Assembly: GCA_013141115.1 (NCBI GenBank)
Contig: JABFRP010000002.1
Coordinates: 918,647-982,646, forward strand
Reading direction: 5' to 3'
Source of the DNA: Ferruginibacter sp.
GTDB taxonomy: Bacteria > Bacteroidota > Bacteroidia > Chitinophagales > Chitinophagaceae
DNA: 64,000 bases
Positions 1 to 8,197 of the stretch are shown here, piece by piece (the stretch's first letter is position 1; every line of letters starts with the position of its first letter). The translations under genes and the position numbers were made by a program. The notes beneath the pieces are model-generated. The model was not told the DNA's origin. It was given only the letters and a program-made list of their open reading frames with translations, and did no database searches.

Positions 1-1
1 T

Positions 2-208
2 TTAGAAGTAGACATTACCTATTTCTTTCAGAAAAAGAGTACGATCAACAAAGCCGAAGACGCCGACAAACCCTATGGCTTCGCCACCAAAAACGACATA
101 GAAGAATTAACCGCTCTTATAAACAAATTAAAACAGGAAATTACTGTTATTAAAGCTGCCTTACCCAAACCGGCACCGGTAAAAAGAAAAAGAAAGCCTG
201 ATTGCTGA
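2..208 (+). CDS. C-terminal end of an unrecognised protein (partial)
   Basis: An open frame runs in from the left edge and stops with TGA at 206-208, giving 68 residues. The sequence ends in a lysine/arginine-rich tail (VKRKRKPD) after an amphipathic stretch (DIEELTALINKLKQEIT) that could form a short coiled coil. I do not recognise the family and the N-terminus lies outside the window. A hairpin followed by T residues starts 14 bases after the stop, so this is probably the end of its transcript. Confidence 0.6.
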   Translation, partial: LEVDITYFFQKKSTINKAEDADKPYGFATKNDIEELTALINKLKQEITVIKAALPKPAPVKRKRKPDC

Positions 209-222
209 AGATATTTATCCTG

Positions 223-247
223 ATGTCATCACAGATTGTGATGACAT
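223..247 (+). terminator. Hairpin terminator after the partial gene (palindrome P1)
   Basis: A perfect 11-bp stem (223-233 with 237-247), a 3-base loop and then TTTTT. It resembles the palindromes around the ORF6N gene but its centre carries one changed base (TCACAGATTGTGA). Confidence 0.6.
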
Positions 248-306
248 TTTTATTGCTGCAATTTTCTCTGCTGTAGTTAAATTTCTCAAACGGTTTTTAA
301 CGGAAC

Positions 307-339
307 AGGGTTTCCAACCTTTAAAAGGTTGGAAACCCT
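307..339. repeat. 15-bp perfect inverted repeat
   Basis: Arms at 307-321 and 325-339 pair perfectly around a 3-base loop. Its sequence (GGTTGGAAACC type) is unrelated to the TCACAA palindromes beside it. A run of Ts does not follow, so a terminator role is uncertain. Confidence 0.6.
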
Positions 340-363
340 TTGCATATACTGACTGGCCGCAAT

Positions 364-396
364 TTCTTTAAGGTCACAATTTGTGACCTTAAAGAA
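364..396. repeat. Palindrome P2, TCACAATTTGTGA core
   Basis: A 16-bp stem on each side of a single central T. The outer arms (AATTCTTTAAGG type) differ from those of the sister palindromes yet still pair perfectly. Confidence 0.75.
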
Positions 397-452
397 TTAA
401 TAGCAAAGGCTTTCAAAGCAAATTTTGCCATTTAATTAGAAAATTTATTTCA

Positions 453-489
453 AAATGTTCAAGGTCACAATTTGTGATCTTGAACATTT
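453..489. repeat. Palindrome P3, TCACAATTTGTGA core
   Basis: An 18-bp stem with one G-T pair (464/478) around a central T. The arms contain TGTTCAAGG and its partner, again different from neighbouring copies outside the shared core. Confidence 0.75.
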
Positions 490-516
490 AAGGTTGAAAA
501 TTATTGAATAAATAGT

Positions 517-541
517 TTGATATCACAAATTGTGATATCAA
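517..541. repeat. Palindrome P4, TCACAAATTGTGA core
   Basis: A 12-bp perfect stem around a central A, located 14 bases from the stop of the ORF6N gene. It could also shape the 3' end of that transcript. Confidence 0.75.
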
Positions 542-555
542 GGATGCTGTTCCAT

Positions 556-1119
556 TTATTTTTTAAATCCTATTCTCTCCCTGTCATCCCATTTTCTTTG
601 AGCCGCTTTCTCATCCAGCAGGTTTTCCATTGCGTCGTAGATCTGGTTAAGTTGCACATCATGTTCCCCAATGCGTTCTTTAATTTCTCTCAATTGTTCC
701 TTAATATCATCTTGCTTTAACAGTACCTGCCGCACTGCTACAAAGGCCCTCATAATAGCGATGTTCATACTGATGGCCTTGTCAGAATTAATTACACCGC
801 TGAGCATGGCAACGCCCTGTTCAGTAAAGACATAAGGCAAATATTTTAGGTTTTGGCCCCGGCTTGTGTTCAAGGTCACAATTTGTGACCTTGAAGAATC
901 GTACTTTTTTGAGGTTTCAAATTGCAACCTCAAATCTTCAAATTCTGCTTTGGTAAGCTGGAACACAAAATCTTCAGGAAATCGTTTTATGTTACGCTTT
1001 ACTGCCTGATTTAATACTTTGGTTTCCACCTCATAAAGACTCGCCAGGTCCCTATCCAGCATAACTCTTTCCCCTCTTACTTCGTAAATCCTTTTTTGGA
1101 TGCTTTGTATTATTTGCAT
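556..1119 (-). CDS. ORF6N/KilA-N type DNA-binding domain protein
   Basis: A 187-residue protein. Residues about 10-95 match the ORF6N domain, recognisable from VMLDRDLASLYEVETKVLNQ, KRNIKRFPEDFVFQL, and the block SQIVTLN...KYLPYVFTEQGVAMLSGV. ORF6N domains occur in phage and mobile-element proteins and are thought to bind DNA. The C-terminal third (about 130-170) is charged and probably a coiled coil that allows multimers. The gene sits alone, surrounded by long palindromes, one of which (869-895) lies inside its own codons 75-84. That makes self-regulation or association with the repeats a reasonable inference, not shown. Confidence 0.85.
   Translation of the reverse strand: MQIIQSIQKRIYEVRGERVMLDRDLASLYEVETKVLNQAVKRNIKRFPEDFVFQLTKAEFEDLRLQFETSKKYDSSRSQIVTLNTSRGQNLKYLPYVFTEQGVAMLSGVINSDKAISMNIAIMRAFVAVRQVLLKQDDIKEQLREIKERIGEHDVQLNQIYDAMENLLDEKAAQRKWDDRERIGFKK
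869..895. repeat. Palindrome P5 inside the ORF6N gene
   Basis: A 13-bp perfect stem around a central T with the same TCACAATTTGTGA core as the intergenic copies. It overlaps codons 75-84, which encode the conserved SRSQIVTLN segment of the domain. Confidence 0.75.
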
Positions 1120-1208
1120 AAGGTAATTTTAAAATACAACAACAATGTATTAATAAAATTTCGCTTTTAATGCAATTGTAAAAGATTTTTAAATGCATAA
1201 ACATGGGT

Positions 1209-1249
1209 AAAAAAAATTGAGATCACAAATTGTGATCTCAATTTTTTTT
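1209..1249. terminator. Palindrome P6; likely bidirectional terminator
   Basis: A 20-bp stem with TCACAAATTGTGA core, flanked by an A-run on the left and a T-run on the right, so it can terminate transcription on both strands. It lies 20 bases after the stop of the CarB C-terminal half (minus strand) and about 90 bases upstream of the ORF6N start. Confidence 0.6.
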
Positions 1250-1269
1250 AAATGGTAAGTACCGCCATC

Positions 1270-2460
1270 TTATTTACTCAAATGCATACTCCGCTCTTTA
1301 TACAACTGGCGGAAATAAGGATCTCTTAAATCTTTTATAAAACGGATCGCTTCTCCGGTACTCTTCATCTCTGGCCCCAACTCTTTATTTACACCGGGAA
1401 ATTTATTAAAGGAGAACACTGGTTCTTTAATAGCAAAGCCGGTCATCTTTTTTTCAAAAGTAAAATCTTTTAATTTGTTCACCCCCATCATTATTTTGGT
1501 AGCAATATTTAAATAAGGTATTTGATAAGCTTTGGCAATAAATGGTGTGGTACGGCTGGCCCTTGGGTTAGCTTCTATCACAAACACGTTACCATCTTTA
1601 ATGGCAAATTGAATATTGATCAATCCCTGGATCTGTAATGTACGGGCAATTTTTTCGGCATACTCTTCCATGGTATGCACAATTAATGGCGATAAATTAA
1701 ATTGAGGTAACACAGCATTACTATCACCGCTGTGGATGCCCGCCGGTTCAATATGCTCCATCACACCCATTACATGAAAATCCTCTCCGTCAAAAATGGC
1801 ATCAATTTCTGCTTCCTGACAACGGTCTAAAAAATGATCGATCAAAATTTTATTACCGGGTAAATGTTTTATCAAACTTAAAATACCTTTTTCCAGCTCT
1901 TCATCGTTTAAAACAATCCTCATACGTTGTCCGCCAATTACATAACTGGGGCGGATGAGTACGGGATACCCCACTTCTTTGGCCACTTCAATAGCATCAT
2001 CTGTATTATAAGCGGTACCATATTTGGGGTAAGGAATGCCCAGCTCTTTAAGTGTATCGCTAAAGCGGCCACGGTCTTCGGCAATATCCATACTGTTGAA
2101 AGAGGTGCCGATTATTTTTACACCTTTTTCGTGTAATTTTTTGGCCAGCTTTAAAGCGGTTTGGCCGCCTAGCTGCACAATTATACCATACGGTTTTTCA
2201 TGCTCAATAATTTCCCAAAGGTGTTCCCAAAACACAGGTTCAAAATATAATTTATCAGCAATATCAAAATCGGTGCTCACGGTTTCAGGATTGCAGTTTA
2301 CCATAATGGCTTCAAAACCGGCTTCTTTTACCGCCAGCAAGCCATGCACACAGCAATAATCAAACTCAATGCCCTGGCCAATACGGTTGGGGCCGCTACC
2401 TAAAACAATGATCTTCTTTTTATCGGATACTTTACTTTCGTTATGCTGTACTGCCTGCAT
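1270..2460 (-). CDS. carB: Carbamoyl-phosphate synthase large subunit, C-terminal half
   Basis: This 396-residue protein is the second ATP-grasp half of CarB, which phosphorylates carbamate to carbamoyl phosphate for arginine and pyrimidine synthesis. Recognisable pieces are LGSGPNRIGQGIEFDYC, the VQLGGQTALKLA block, LIRPSYVIGGQRM and VIEANPRASRTTPF. It begins only about a dozen residues before the SDKKKIIVLGSGP segment that normally follows the interdomain linker, so it is a clean domain split and not a random break. The C-terminal MGS-like allosteric domain is absent; from memory some Bacteroidota CarB proteins also end here. Its start is 9 bases after the DUF5989 stop, so it is probably cotranscribed with the carbamoyltransferase cassette. 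The N-terminal half is 3.6 kb upstream on the same strand. Confidence 0.9.
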   Translation of the reverse strand: MQAVQHNESKVSDKKKIIVLGSGPNRIGQGIEFDYCCVHGLLAVKEAGFEAIMVNCNPETVSTDFDIADKLYFEPVFWEHLWEIIEHEKPYGIIVQLGGQTALKLAKKLHEKGVKIIGTSFNSMDIAEDRGRFSDTLKELGIPYPKYGTAYNTDDAIEVAKEVGYPVLIRPSYVIGGQRMRIVLNDEELEKGILSLIKHLPGNKILIDHFLDRCQEAEIDAIFDGEDFHVMGVMEHIEPAGIHSGDSNAVLPQFNLSPLIVHTMEEYAEKIARTLQIQGLINIQFAIKDGNVFVIEANPRASRTTPFIAKAYQIPYLNIATKIMMGVNKLKDFTFEKKMTGFAIKEPVFSFNKFPGVNKELGPEMKSTGEAIRFIKDLRDPYFRQLYKERSMHLSK

Positions 2461-2469
2461 TTATTTATT

Positions 2470-2622
2470 TTAAAAAAGTGAATAGATGAATGGAGATAAG
2501 GCCGATGAACCGGCAAAAATGATCAACACCGAAAACAGCAAAATGATAATGACAATGGGCATCAACCACCATTTTTTTCTTTCTTTTAAGAAAAGCCAAA
2601 AATCTTTAATAAAGTCTAACAT
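2470..2622 (-). CDS. DUF5989 family small membrane protein
   Basis: A 50-residue protein starting MLDFIKDFWLFLKERKKWW, followed by one membrane helix (MPIVIIILLFSVLIIFA) and the ending GSSALSPFIYSLF. This is the typical shape of DUF5989 proteins, which from memory are found next to carbamoyltransferase and SxtJ-like genes. It lies between the SxtJ-like gene and the CarB C-terminal half, with 86 and 9 bases to its neighbours. No biochemical role is known to me; a small inner-membrane subunit of the carbamoylation machinery is an inference from context. Confidence 0.85.
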   Translation of the reverse strand: MLDFIKDFWLFLKERKKWWLMPIVIIILLFSVLIIFAGSSALSPFIYSLF

Positions 2623-2708
2623 TATACTTGCTGCTGCTTTTATCCTTTTGGACGGCGCAAAAATAAATTTTTTTGCCGAGCTTTTGGGATTTTATATTGG
2701 TAAAACTG

Positions 2709-3077
2709 TTACCACGGCCTGGAAAAATCGGTATTTGAATATTGTTTATTAATGCTGATAAAATTGGACTGATTATTAACAGATTTAAATTTAATACCCG
2801 ATTTTTTAAACAGGTATACATAAATGGCTGTTGGCAAAACTATCAACACATATACAATAAAGAGGATAACAAAACTGCTGATGGCATTCAACAACTTTGC
2901 CAGCAACATCCAGCCCCTATGGCAAATGGCTGCAAATGGCTTTGATAAAAGCGCAATAAGAATGAATACCGCAATAACCGGCAAGCCGTATTTAAAGGCA
3001 AACTTCCATTGCAGTAGCAGCAGCAATAAAGTTATTGCCAGTACCGAATCTCTTGGATTGATGTTTTTAGTATTCAT
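2709..3077 (-). CDS. SxtJ-like membrane protein
   Basis: A 122-residue protein with about three hydrophobic segments (residues about 12-21, 32-45 and 65-92) and a lysine-rich C-terminal tail after YLFKKSGIKFK. The size, topology and position directly after the carbamoyltransferase match the SxtJ family, named for a saxitoxin-cluster gene and frequent beside NodU/CmcH carbamoyltransferases. It starts 2 bases after the end of the carbamoyltransferase, so the two are surely cotranscribed. Its function is unknown; membrane recruitment of the enzyme is a guess. Confidence 0.75.
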   Translation of the reverse strand: MNTKNINPRDSVLAITLLLLLLQWKFAFKYGLPVIAVFILIALLSKPFAAICHRGWMLLAKLLNAISSFVILFIVYVLIVLPTAIYVYLFKKSGIKFKSVNNQSNFISINKQYSNTDFSRPW

Positions 3078-3079
3078 TA

Positions 3080-4927
3080 TTAATCTTCTTTAAAAACTCT
3101 TTTGGTTGCTGGCATTACTATAGTTTGTTTTTCTTTTTCCAACACAATATTTTCCATTACCAAAATATCCATGCCTGTATTTAAAAAACAATCAATGGCT
3201 TCTTCAGGTGTACAAACAATAGGTTCGCCACGCACATTAAAACTGGTATTTACCAATAGCGGGCAGTTAGTGCGCTGGTAAAACTCGTTGATCAAATTCC
3301 AAAAATGGGCATTGGTATTTTTATGCACCGTTTGAATTCTTGCACTGCCATCGGCATGCGTTATTGCGGGTAAATTACTTTTTGCAAATTGCAATTTTTG
3401 GGCAAGAGAGAATGTAGCATAATCTGCAGGTAAAATATTTTGATCTTTAACCTGCGTTACCATTAACATATAAGGCGATGGTTGATCAGTTTTAAAAATA
3501 GTGGAAACCTGCTCTGCTAATACTGCTGGTGCAAAAGGGCGAAACCCTTCTCTGAATTTAATTTTTAAATTGAGCTTTTGCTGCATTTCGGCATTGCGTG
3601 GATCGGCTAAGATACTCCTGTTACCCAATGCCCTGGGGCCAAATTCCATTTTACCTTTAAACCAGCCCACTACTTTTCCATTAGCCAATTGTGCAGCAAT
3701 ATTTTTATTTAACGCTTCATCTTCTTGTACCTCATATTGCAGTTTATTTTTTTTGCAGGCATAAATTATTTGTTCGTTGGTAAACGATGGGCCTACATAC
3801 GAGCCTTGCATGGTATCATATTCAATAGTTGCATTTTTAGGCCGATCAAAATAAATATGATGGGCCGCTAAAGCTGCGCCCAATGCGCCACCAGCGTCGC
3901 CGGCCGCCGGTTGAATGTAGATTTTGTCGAAAATATTTAATTCCTGCAGCCGTCCGTTGGCCACACAGTTTAATGCCACACCGCCTGCCAGGCATAAATT
4001 ATTGCTGCCGGTTATTGCCTTTGCATGAATGGCTAATTTTATTACAATTTCTTCGGTAACCTGCTGAATGGCCAGCGCTAAATTGCTGTGCTGCTGTTCA
4101 ATGCTATCATCCGGTTGCCTTTTGGCCATACCAAAAAGTTGTTGCCATTTGCTATCGCTTATCATTTTAAAACCGCTGCCGTAACTAAAATATTTTTGCT
4201 CTAAAAAAATAGAACCGTCATCATAAATGGTACACAATTTTTCTTTGATGATCTTTTTATAGTGCTCTGTTTGTTCATTGCCTGCATTGCCATAAGGCGC
4301 AAGGCCCATCAGTTTATACTCTCCGGAATTTACTTTAAAGCCCAAAAAATAAGTAAAGGCTGAATACAATAATCCAACCGAATGCGGAAAGTGCATTTCT
4401 TTTAACGCAATAAGTGTATTGTCTTCGGCTTTGTAAATAGAGGTGGTGGTCCACTCACCCACGCCATCAATGGTAAGCACAGCCGCATCTGTAAATGATG
4501 ATGGGTAATAAGCACTTGCCGCATGAGATAAATGATGGTCTGTAAATAATAATTTTAATTTACGTTTATCATATACACACAGCTTATCTAATTCATCTTT
4601 TATTTTCTTTTTTAAAAAGAGTTTATCTTTTATCCAAATGGGTATGGCTTTTAAAAAAGATAAAAAACCTTTGGGGGCATAAGCAATGTATGTTTCTAGT
4701 ATACGTTCAAATTTTAAAAAAGGTTTATCGTAAAAAACAACAACATCCAGGTCGTCAATTTCAATAGCCGCTTCTTTTAAACAAAATGCAATAGCATTTA
4801 CTGGAAAACTCTCGTCATGTTTTATCCGGGTAAATCTTTCTTCCTGTGCAGCAGCAATTATAACCCCATCTTTTATTATGGCAGCAGCAGCATCATGATA
4901 ATACGCAGATATACCCAGTATGATCAT
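3080..4927 (-). CDS. NodU/CmcH family carbamoyltransferase
   Basis: A 615-residue protein, the usual length for the family. The N-terminal part opens with ILGISAYYHDAAAAII, carrying the conserved His11-Asp12, then AAQEERFTRIKHD and the YPSSF...TIDGVGEW block of the ASKHA-like fold. The C-terminal YrdC-like part includes KGKMEFGPRALGNRSILADPR, FREGFRPFAPAVL and NTSFNVRGEPIVCTPEEA. These enzymes transfer a carbamoyl group from carbamoyl phosphate to hydroxyl groups of sugars or antibiotics. The substrate here cannot be told; the SGNH hydrolase upstream (1-base gap) and the SxtJ-like gene downstream suggest a cell-surface glycan or lipid. The flanking CarB halves would make its co-substrate. Confidence 0.92.
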   Translation of the reverse strand: MIILGISAYYHDAAAAIIKDGVIIAAAQEERFTRIKHDESFPVNAIAFCLKEAAIEIDDLDVVVFYDKPFLKFERILETYIAYAPKGFLSFLKAIPIWIKDKLFLKKKIKDELDKLCVYDKRKLKLLFTDHHLSHAASAYYPSSFTDAAVLTIDGVGEWTTTSIYKAEDNTLIALKEMHFPHSVGLLYSAFTYFLGFKVNSGEYKLMGLAPYGNAGNEQTEHYKKIIKEKLCTIYDDGSIFLEQKYFSYGSGFKMISDSKWQQLFGMAKRQPDDSIEQQHSNLALAIQQVTEEIVIKLAIHAKAITGSNNLCLAGGVALNCVANGRLQELNIFDKIYIQPAAGDAGGALGAALAAHHIYFDRPKNATIEYDTMQGSYVGPSFTNEQIIYACKKNKLQYEVQEDEALNKNIAAQLANGKVVGWFKGKMEFGPRALGNRSILADPRNAEMQQKLNLKIKFREGFRPFAPAVLAEQVSTIFKTDQPSPYMLMVTQVKDQNILPADYATFSLAQKLQFAKSNLPAITHADGSARIQTVHKNTNAHFWNLINEFYQRTNCPLLVNTSFNVRGEPIVCTPEEAIDCFLNTGMDILVMENIVLEKEKQTIVMPATKRVFKED

Positions 4928-4928
4928 T

Positions 4929-6032
4929 TTAATTATTTGCTTTTAAATAAGGGGTTAATTGCGCAGAAAGTAGTGCAGCTATTTTACTGCAGCCGGCATT
5001 GTTGTAATGGATAAAATCATAATAGTAACTGCTGTTTTTAGGCATCAGTGTATCCAGGTCAATTACTTTTACCTGGTTGCTGAAAGACCGCACCATATCA
5101 TTATATAGTTGCAGCACCTGCTGCATTTCGCCATCTGTGGTAGGCGTTTGCCTATCTTCTAATAATTTGTTCCCCATATTTGTCATGGTAGCACTATCGG
5201 TATAAGTGCCAAACATCGACGGCTGTGTTATCAATACCGGCTTTACATTACTGGCTTTGCAAATAGCCAGCATTTCAATAATCCGCTGCCTGTATTGTTC
5301 CAGATAACTGGTTTGCCTGGCCAGTACTGCAGTAATACTTGCTGCCGGCAATACAGAATCTTTCAGTGCGGCAAAATCTACCTCTTTATGAATGAGGCCT
5401 TTTTTGTAAGCACCTTTAATGGCATACAGTTGAAAAAGAGTAGAGCCCAATTCGGTTTTGTTAGCTACTGATTTTAAAAAACTTTTTACTGATAAAAAAT
5501 TAATACTCTTTTCATTCATTAGTTCAAACTGCTGGGGTTTGTCAGCCTCCACATCATTGATACCAATAAGCAGTGTAATGTACTTTGGCTTAAGGCGGGC
5601 AATATATTCTTTCAGCAGCAGCAGGTGCCCAAAAGTAGAGTGGCCGTCCATCCCTGCATTATTGAGCCATAGCTTTGGAAAACTATCCTTTAAATGTTGA
5701 GATAACTGGTAGGGCCAGGTAAGCGAATCGCTAACAAAGCGACATTCTGTAGTACTACCGCCCACTGTAATGATAGATAATAATTTATTAACGCTATCTG
5801 CAGGCTCGGGACCACGAAAGCCCAGTGAATTCCTGGAATAATAAATCGTGCTGTCTAATTTTTTTATCCAGGTATTTTTAAAAACAGCTTTTTGATTTGC
5901 AGGTAATACCAGCTTGCCTTTAGAAATAGCAAACGGAAAAGGATTATAAAAATGTAAAATGATCTCACAAATAATAAGGCCCACCAATAAACCAACCAAT
6001 ATTGAAAAGAATTTTTTAAGTATTGTTTTCAT
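4929..6032 (-). CDS. SGNH/GDSL family hydrolase, membrane-anchored
   Basis: A 367-residue protein with an N-terminal membrane segment or uncleaved signal (residues about 9-27). SGNH blocks are visible: the nucleophile motif VGGSTTEC (Ser93), an asparagine-containing block (NNAGMDGHS), LLIGINDVE, and the C-terminal catalytic DFIHYNNAG with Asp and His. Such enzymes act as esterases or acyltransferases. It is the first gene of the cassette inserted between the CarB halves and ends 1 base before the carbamoyltransferase. It may process the same glycan or lipid; the substrate is unknown. Confidence 0.85.
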   Translation of the reverse strand: MKTILKKFFSILVGLLVGLIICEIILHFYNPFPFAISKGKLVLPANQKAVFKNTWIKKLDSTIYYSRNSLGFRGPEPADSVNKLLSIITVGGSTTECRFVSDSLTWPYQLSQHLKDSFPKLWLNNAGMDGHSTFGHLLLLKEYIARLKPKYITLLIGINDVEADKPQQFELMNEKSINFLSVKSFLKSVANKTELGSTLFQLYAIKGAYKKGLIHKEVDFAALKDSVLPAASITAVLARQTSYLEQYRQRIIEMLAICKASNVKPVLITQPSMFGTYTDSATMTNMGNKLLEDRQTPTTDGEMQQVLQLYNDMVRSFSNQVKVIDLDTLMPKNSSYYYDFIHYNNAGCSKIAALLSAQLTPYLKANN

Positions 6033-6096
6033 GCTTTTGGTTTTTACTGACAGTGTTTATAAAAACGCAGCCATATTTAATTGCGTAGCATGTTCT

Positions 6097-7173
6097 TTAT
6101 GATTGATTTTCGAAAGTGCTGTAGAAGTAAGGCGTTTTTGCTTCAAACTCTGCCGAACAGGTATCCACCATTTTAAACACCCTTAACAAGCCCATAGCTT
6201 TTCTTCTTTCATAAATAAGATCAGCATTTTCTTCCTTCATAATGCGTACTATTTGCTCATCGCTAAAGCCCAACACTTTTGCTTCTCTCAATACATCATC
6301 GGGTAAAGTTTTTAAATCATATTTACCGATCTCTTTTTCGCAGTCGCATATTTTTTGTATCTGGTAAATAAACCAGCGGTCAATTTTGGTGCTTTCGCAA
6401 ATGCGCTTGATACTGGCACCGGCCATCAGCGCATCTTTAATGCGGAAGATCCTGTCCCACTTGGGTATCTTGATGTACTCTAATAATTCATCGGCATGCA
6501 TTAAACTTTTGCCATAATAACCTAAACCTACAGATTCATTTTCTAAACTCTGACAAGCTTTTTGTACTGCTTCGCAAAAGCTTCTGCCAATGCCCATAAC
6601 CTCACCTACTGATTTCATTTGAAAACCTAAAGTATCATCGGCACCTTTAAATTTATCAAAATTCCAGCGGGGTATTTTTACAATTACGTAATCCTGCACC
6701 GGCTCAAAATAGGCCGAAGTAGATTGTGTGATCTGGTTTTTTAATTCATCTAAATTATAGCCTACCGCTAATTTAGCAGCAATTTTTGCAATAGGGTAAC
6801 CCGTAGCTTTACTGGCCAAAGCCGAAGAGCGGCTAACCCTGGGGTTTATTTCCACCACAATAATTTCTTCTGTTTGCGGGTTTAATGCAAACTGTACATT
6901 ACAACCGCCTGCAAAATTACCCAGGGCCCTCATCATTCTTATAGCAGTGTTGCGCATTAATTGATAAGCAGTATCACTCAGCGTCATTGCAGGTGCTACG
7001 GTTATAGAGTCGCCGGTATGTACACCCATCGGGTCAAAATTTTCTACGGTACAAATAATGGCCACATTATCGGCAGCATCTCTCAATAATTCCAGTTCAA
7101 ATTCTTTCCAGCCCAGCACGGCTTTTTCTACCAGCACTTCATGCATGGGGCTTGCGGTTAAAGCACGATTCAA
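6097..7173 (-). CDS. carB: Carbamoyl-phosphate synthase large subunit, N-terminal half, distal fragment
   Basis: This frame holds most of the carboxyphosphate-forming half of CarB after a frameshift: [70 protein letters not shown], and the oligomerisation region ending [17 protein letters not shown]. It ends exactly at the interdomain linker, after which the second half would normally follow directly. The real coding sequence does not start at the methionine of this frame but continues from the fragment at 7170-7745. One missing A in the A5 run (7192-7196, T5 on the plus strand) breaks the frame. The downstream SGNH gene starts 64 bases later. Confidence 0.85.
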   Translation of the reverse strand: MNRALTASPMHEVLVEKAVLGWKEFELELLRDAADNVAIICTVENFDPMGVHTGDSITVAPAMTLSDTAYQLMRNTAIRMMRALGNFAGGCNVQFALNPQTEEIIVVEINPRVSRSSALASKATGYPIAKIAAKLAVGYNLDELKNQITQSTSAYFEPVQDYVIVKIPRWNFDKFKGADDTLGFQMKSVGEVMGIGRSFCEAVQKACQSLENESVGLGYYGKSLMHADELLEYIKIPKWDRIFRIKDALMAGASIKRICESTKIDRWFIYQIQKICDCEKEIGKYDLKTLPDDVLREAKVLGFSDEQIVRIMKEENADLIYERRKAMGLLRVFKMVDTCSAEFEAKTPYFYSTFENQS

Positions 7174-7745
7174 TGCTTCGTCCAGTTCTTCTTTTTAAAT
7201 ACTATACCGCCACCGGTGCCACCCAAAGTAAAAGAGGGGCGTAATACCAACGGAAAGCCTATATCCTGTGCAAATTCTTTTCCTTCTAAAAAGCTGTTGG
7301 CAATTTTCGCCTCGCAAACGGGTATACCCATTTCAATCATCCACAGCCTAAATTTCTCCCTATCCTCGGCTTTATCAATGGCTTTAATATCTACCCCAAC
7401 TAATCTTACATTATATTTTTCCCAAATACCCAGCTCATCTACTTCTTTACAAAGATTGAGTGCTGTTTGCCCACCCATGGTAGGCAAAACGGCAGTGATC
7501 TCGTTTTCTTCTAATATCTGTTCAATACTTTCTACTGTTAACGGCAGCAAATACACACGGTCGGCCATCATTGGGTCGGTCATGATGGTAGCCGGATTGC
7601 TATTAATAAGAATAACTTTTATCCCTTCTTCCCTCAGGCTTCGGGCGGCTTGTGTACCGCTGTAATCAAATTCGCAGGCCTGGCCAATAACAATGGGGCC
7701 GCTGCCTATAATAAGTACTGATGTAATAGAATTGTCTTTTGGCAT
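7170..7745 (-). CDS. carB: Carbamoyl-phosphate synthase large subunit, N-terminal half, proximal fragment
   Basis: It encodes the start of Car[41 protein letters not shown] and [18 protein letters not shown]. The frame then runs off into NWTKH and a stop, where family members read [14 protein letters not shown] place the start at 7745 (MPKDNSITS) because the extra residues of the longer frame do not resemble CarB and a TAnnTTTG box lies at 7771-7778. The two fragments together span 6097-7745, about 550 residues. Three readings are possible: sequencing error in the homopolymer, true mutation, or slippage by the ribosome or RNA polymerase at the A5 run. Confidence 0.85.
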   Translation of the reverse strand: MPKDNSITSVLIIGSGPIVIGQACEFDYSGTQAARSLREEGIKVILINSNPATIMTDPMMADRVYLLPLTVESIEQILEENEITAVLPTMGGQTALNLCKEVDELGIWEKYNVRLVGVDIKAIDKAEDREKFRLWMIEMGIPVCEAKIANSFLEGKEFAQDIGFPLVLRPSFTLGGTGGGIVFKKKNWTKH

Positions 7746-7770
7746 AGTTGTATTGCCTTGTAGAGGCGTG

Positions 7771-7778
7771 CAAAAGTA
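7771..7778 (-). promoter_or_regulatory. TAnnTTTG -7 box for carB
   Basis: The minus strand reads TACTTTTG here, the Bacteroidota housekeeping -7 element. It leaves a leader of about 20 bases before the CarB start at 7745. Confidence 0.55.
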
Positions 7779-7847
7779 ATTGTAAATGCTGTAAATAAAA
7801 AACCTGTGCATAAGATGCACAGGTTGGGAATAAATTATCTTCAAAAA

Positions 7848-8144
7848 TCACGAAGGATCCGAAGCTGTTTTGTCTTTTTTGCCAAAAAGGTCACTCATCA
7901 TTTTTTCGGCATCTCCCATATGCTCTTTAAGCGCTTCGCCGCCTTTGGTTTTTAATTCTTCAAAGTAGCCTTTTGCTTTTTCTGCAAACTCCTCGGCTTC
8001 AGCTTTAAATTTATTGGCTTTGTCTTTTAAATCGTCGGCCAGTTTTTCTTTTTCTTCCGGCGTCATGCTCATATATTTTGCGGCGGCCAGTGCGGCGGCG
8101 GCACCTAATAAAAAAGTAGCTATGTGTTTGGAATTAACGCTCAT
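7848..8144 (-). CDS. YtxH-like small protein
   Basis: A 98-residue protein with one N-terminal hydrophobic segment (ATFLLGAAAALAAAKYM, about 9-25) followed by a long charged helix rich in K, E and A (about 28-90). This is the architecture of YtxH-domain proteins, which are general-stress-type membrane-anchored helices of unknown mechanism. It is read away from the M23 peptidase gene at 8198, with 53 bases between the two starts. Confidence 0.75.
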   Translation of the reverse strand: MSVNSKHIATFLLGAAAALAAAKYMSMTPEEKEKLADDLKDKANKFKAEAEEFAEKAKGYFEELKTKGGEALKEHMGDAEKMMSDLFGKKDKTASDPS

Positions 8145-8173
8145 AATAAATGTTTTTAATAATGATTTAAAAT

Positions 8174-8181
8174 TAGATTTG
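8174..8181 (+). promoter_or_regulatory. TAnnTTTG -7 box for the M23 gene
   Basis: TAGATTTG, ending 16 bases before the ATG at 8198. Confidence 0.5.
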
Positions 8182-8197
8182 CACTTTAACTAAAGAT

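Larger units (their letters stand above)
209..555. other. Gene-free interval rich in long palindromes
   Basis: No convincing gene lies here. The interval holds the P1 hairpin, a 15-bp perfect inverted repeat at 307-339 (loop of 3), and three palindromes built on the 13-base core TCACAA(A/T)TTGTGA at 364-396, 453-489 and 517-541. A small open frame on the plus strand from 517 is antisense to the ORF6N gene and is not supported. Confidence 0.6.

Noticed and set aside
2486..3093. Several plus-strand frames of 60-90 codons opposite the SxtJ-like and DUF5989 genes
   Set aside because: The minus strand has compact genes with recognisable families and operon spacing; the plus-strand frames are shadows.
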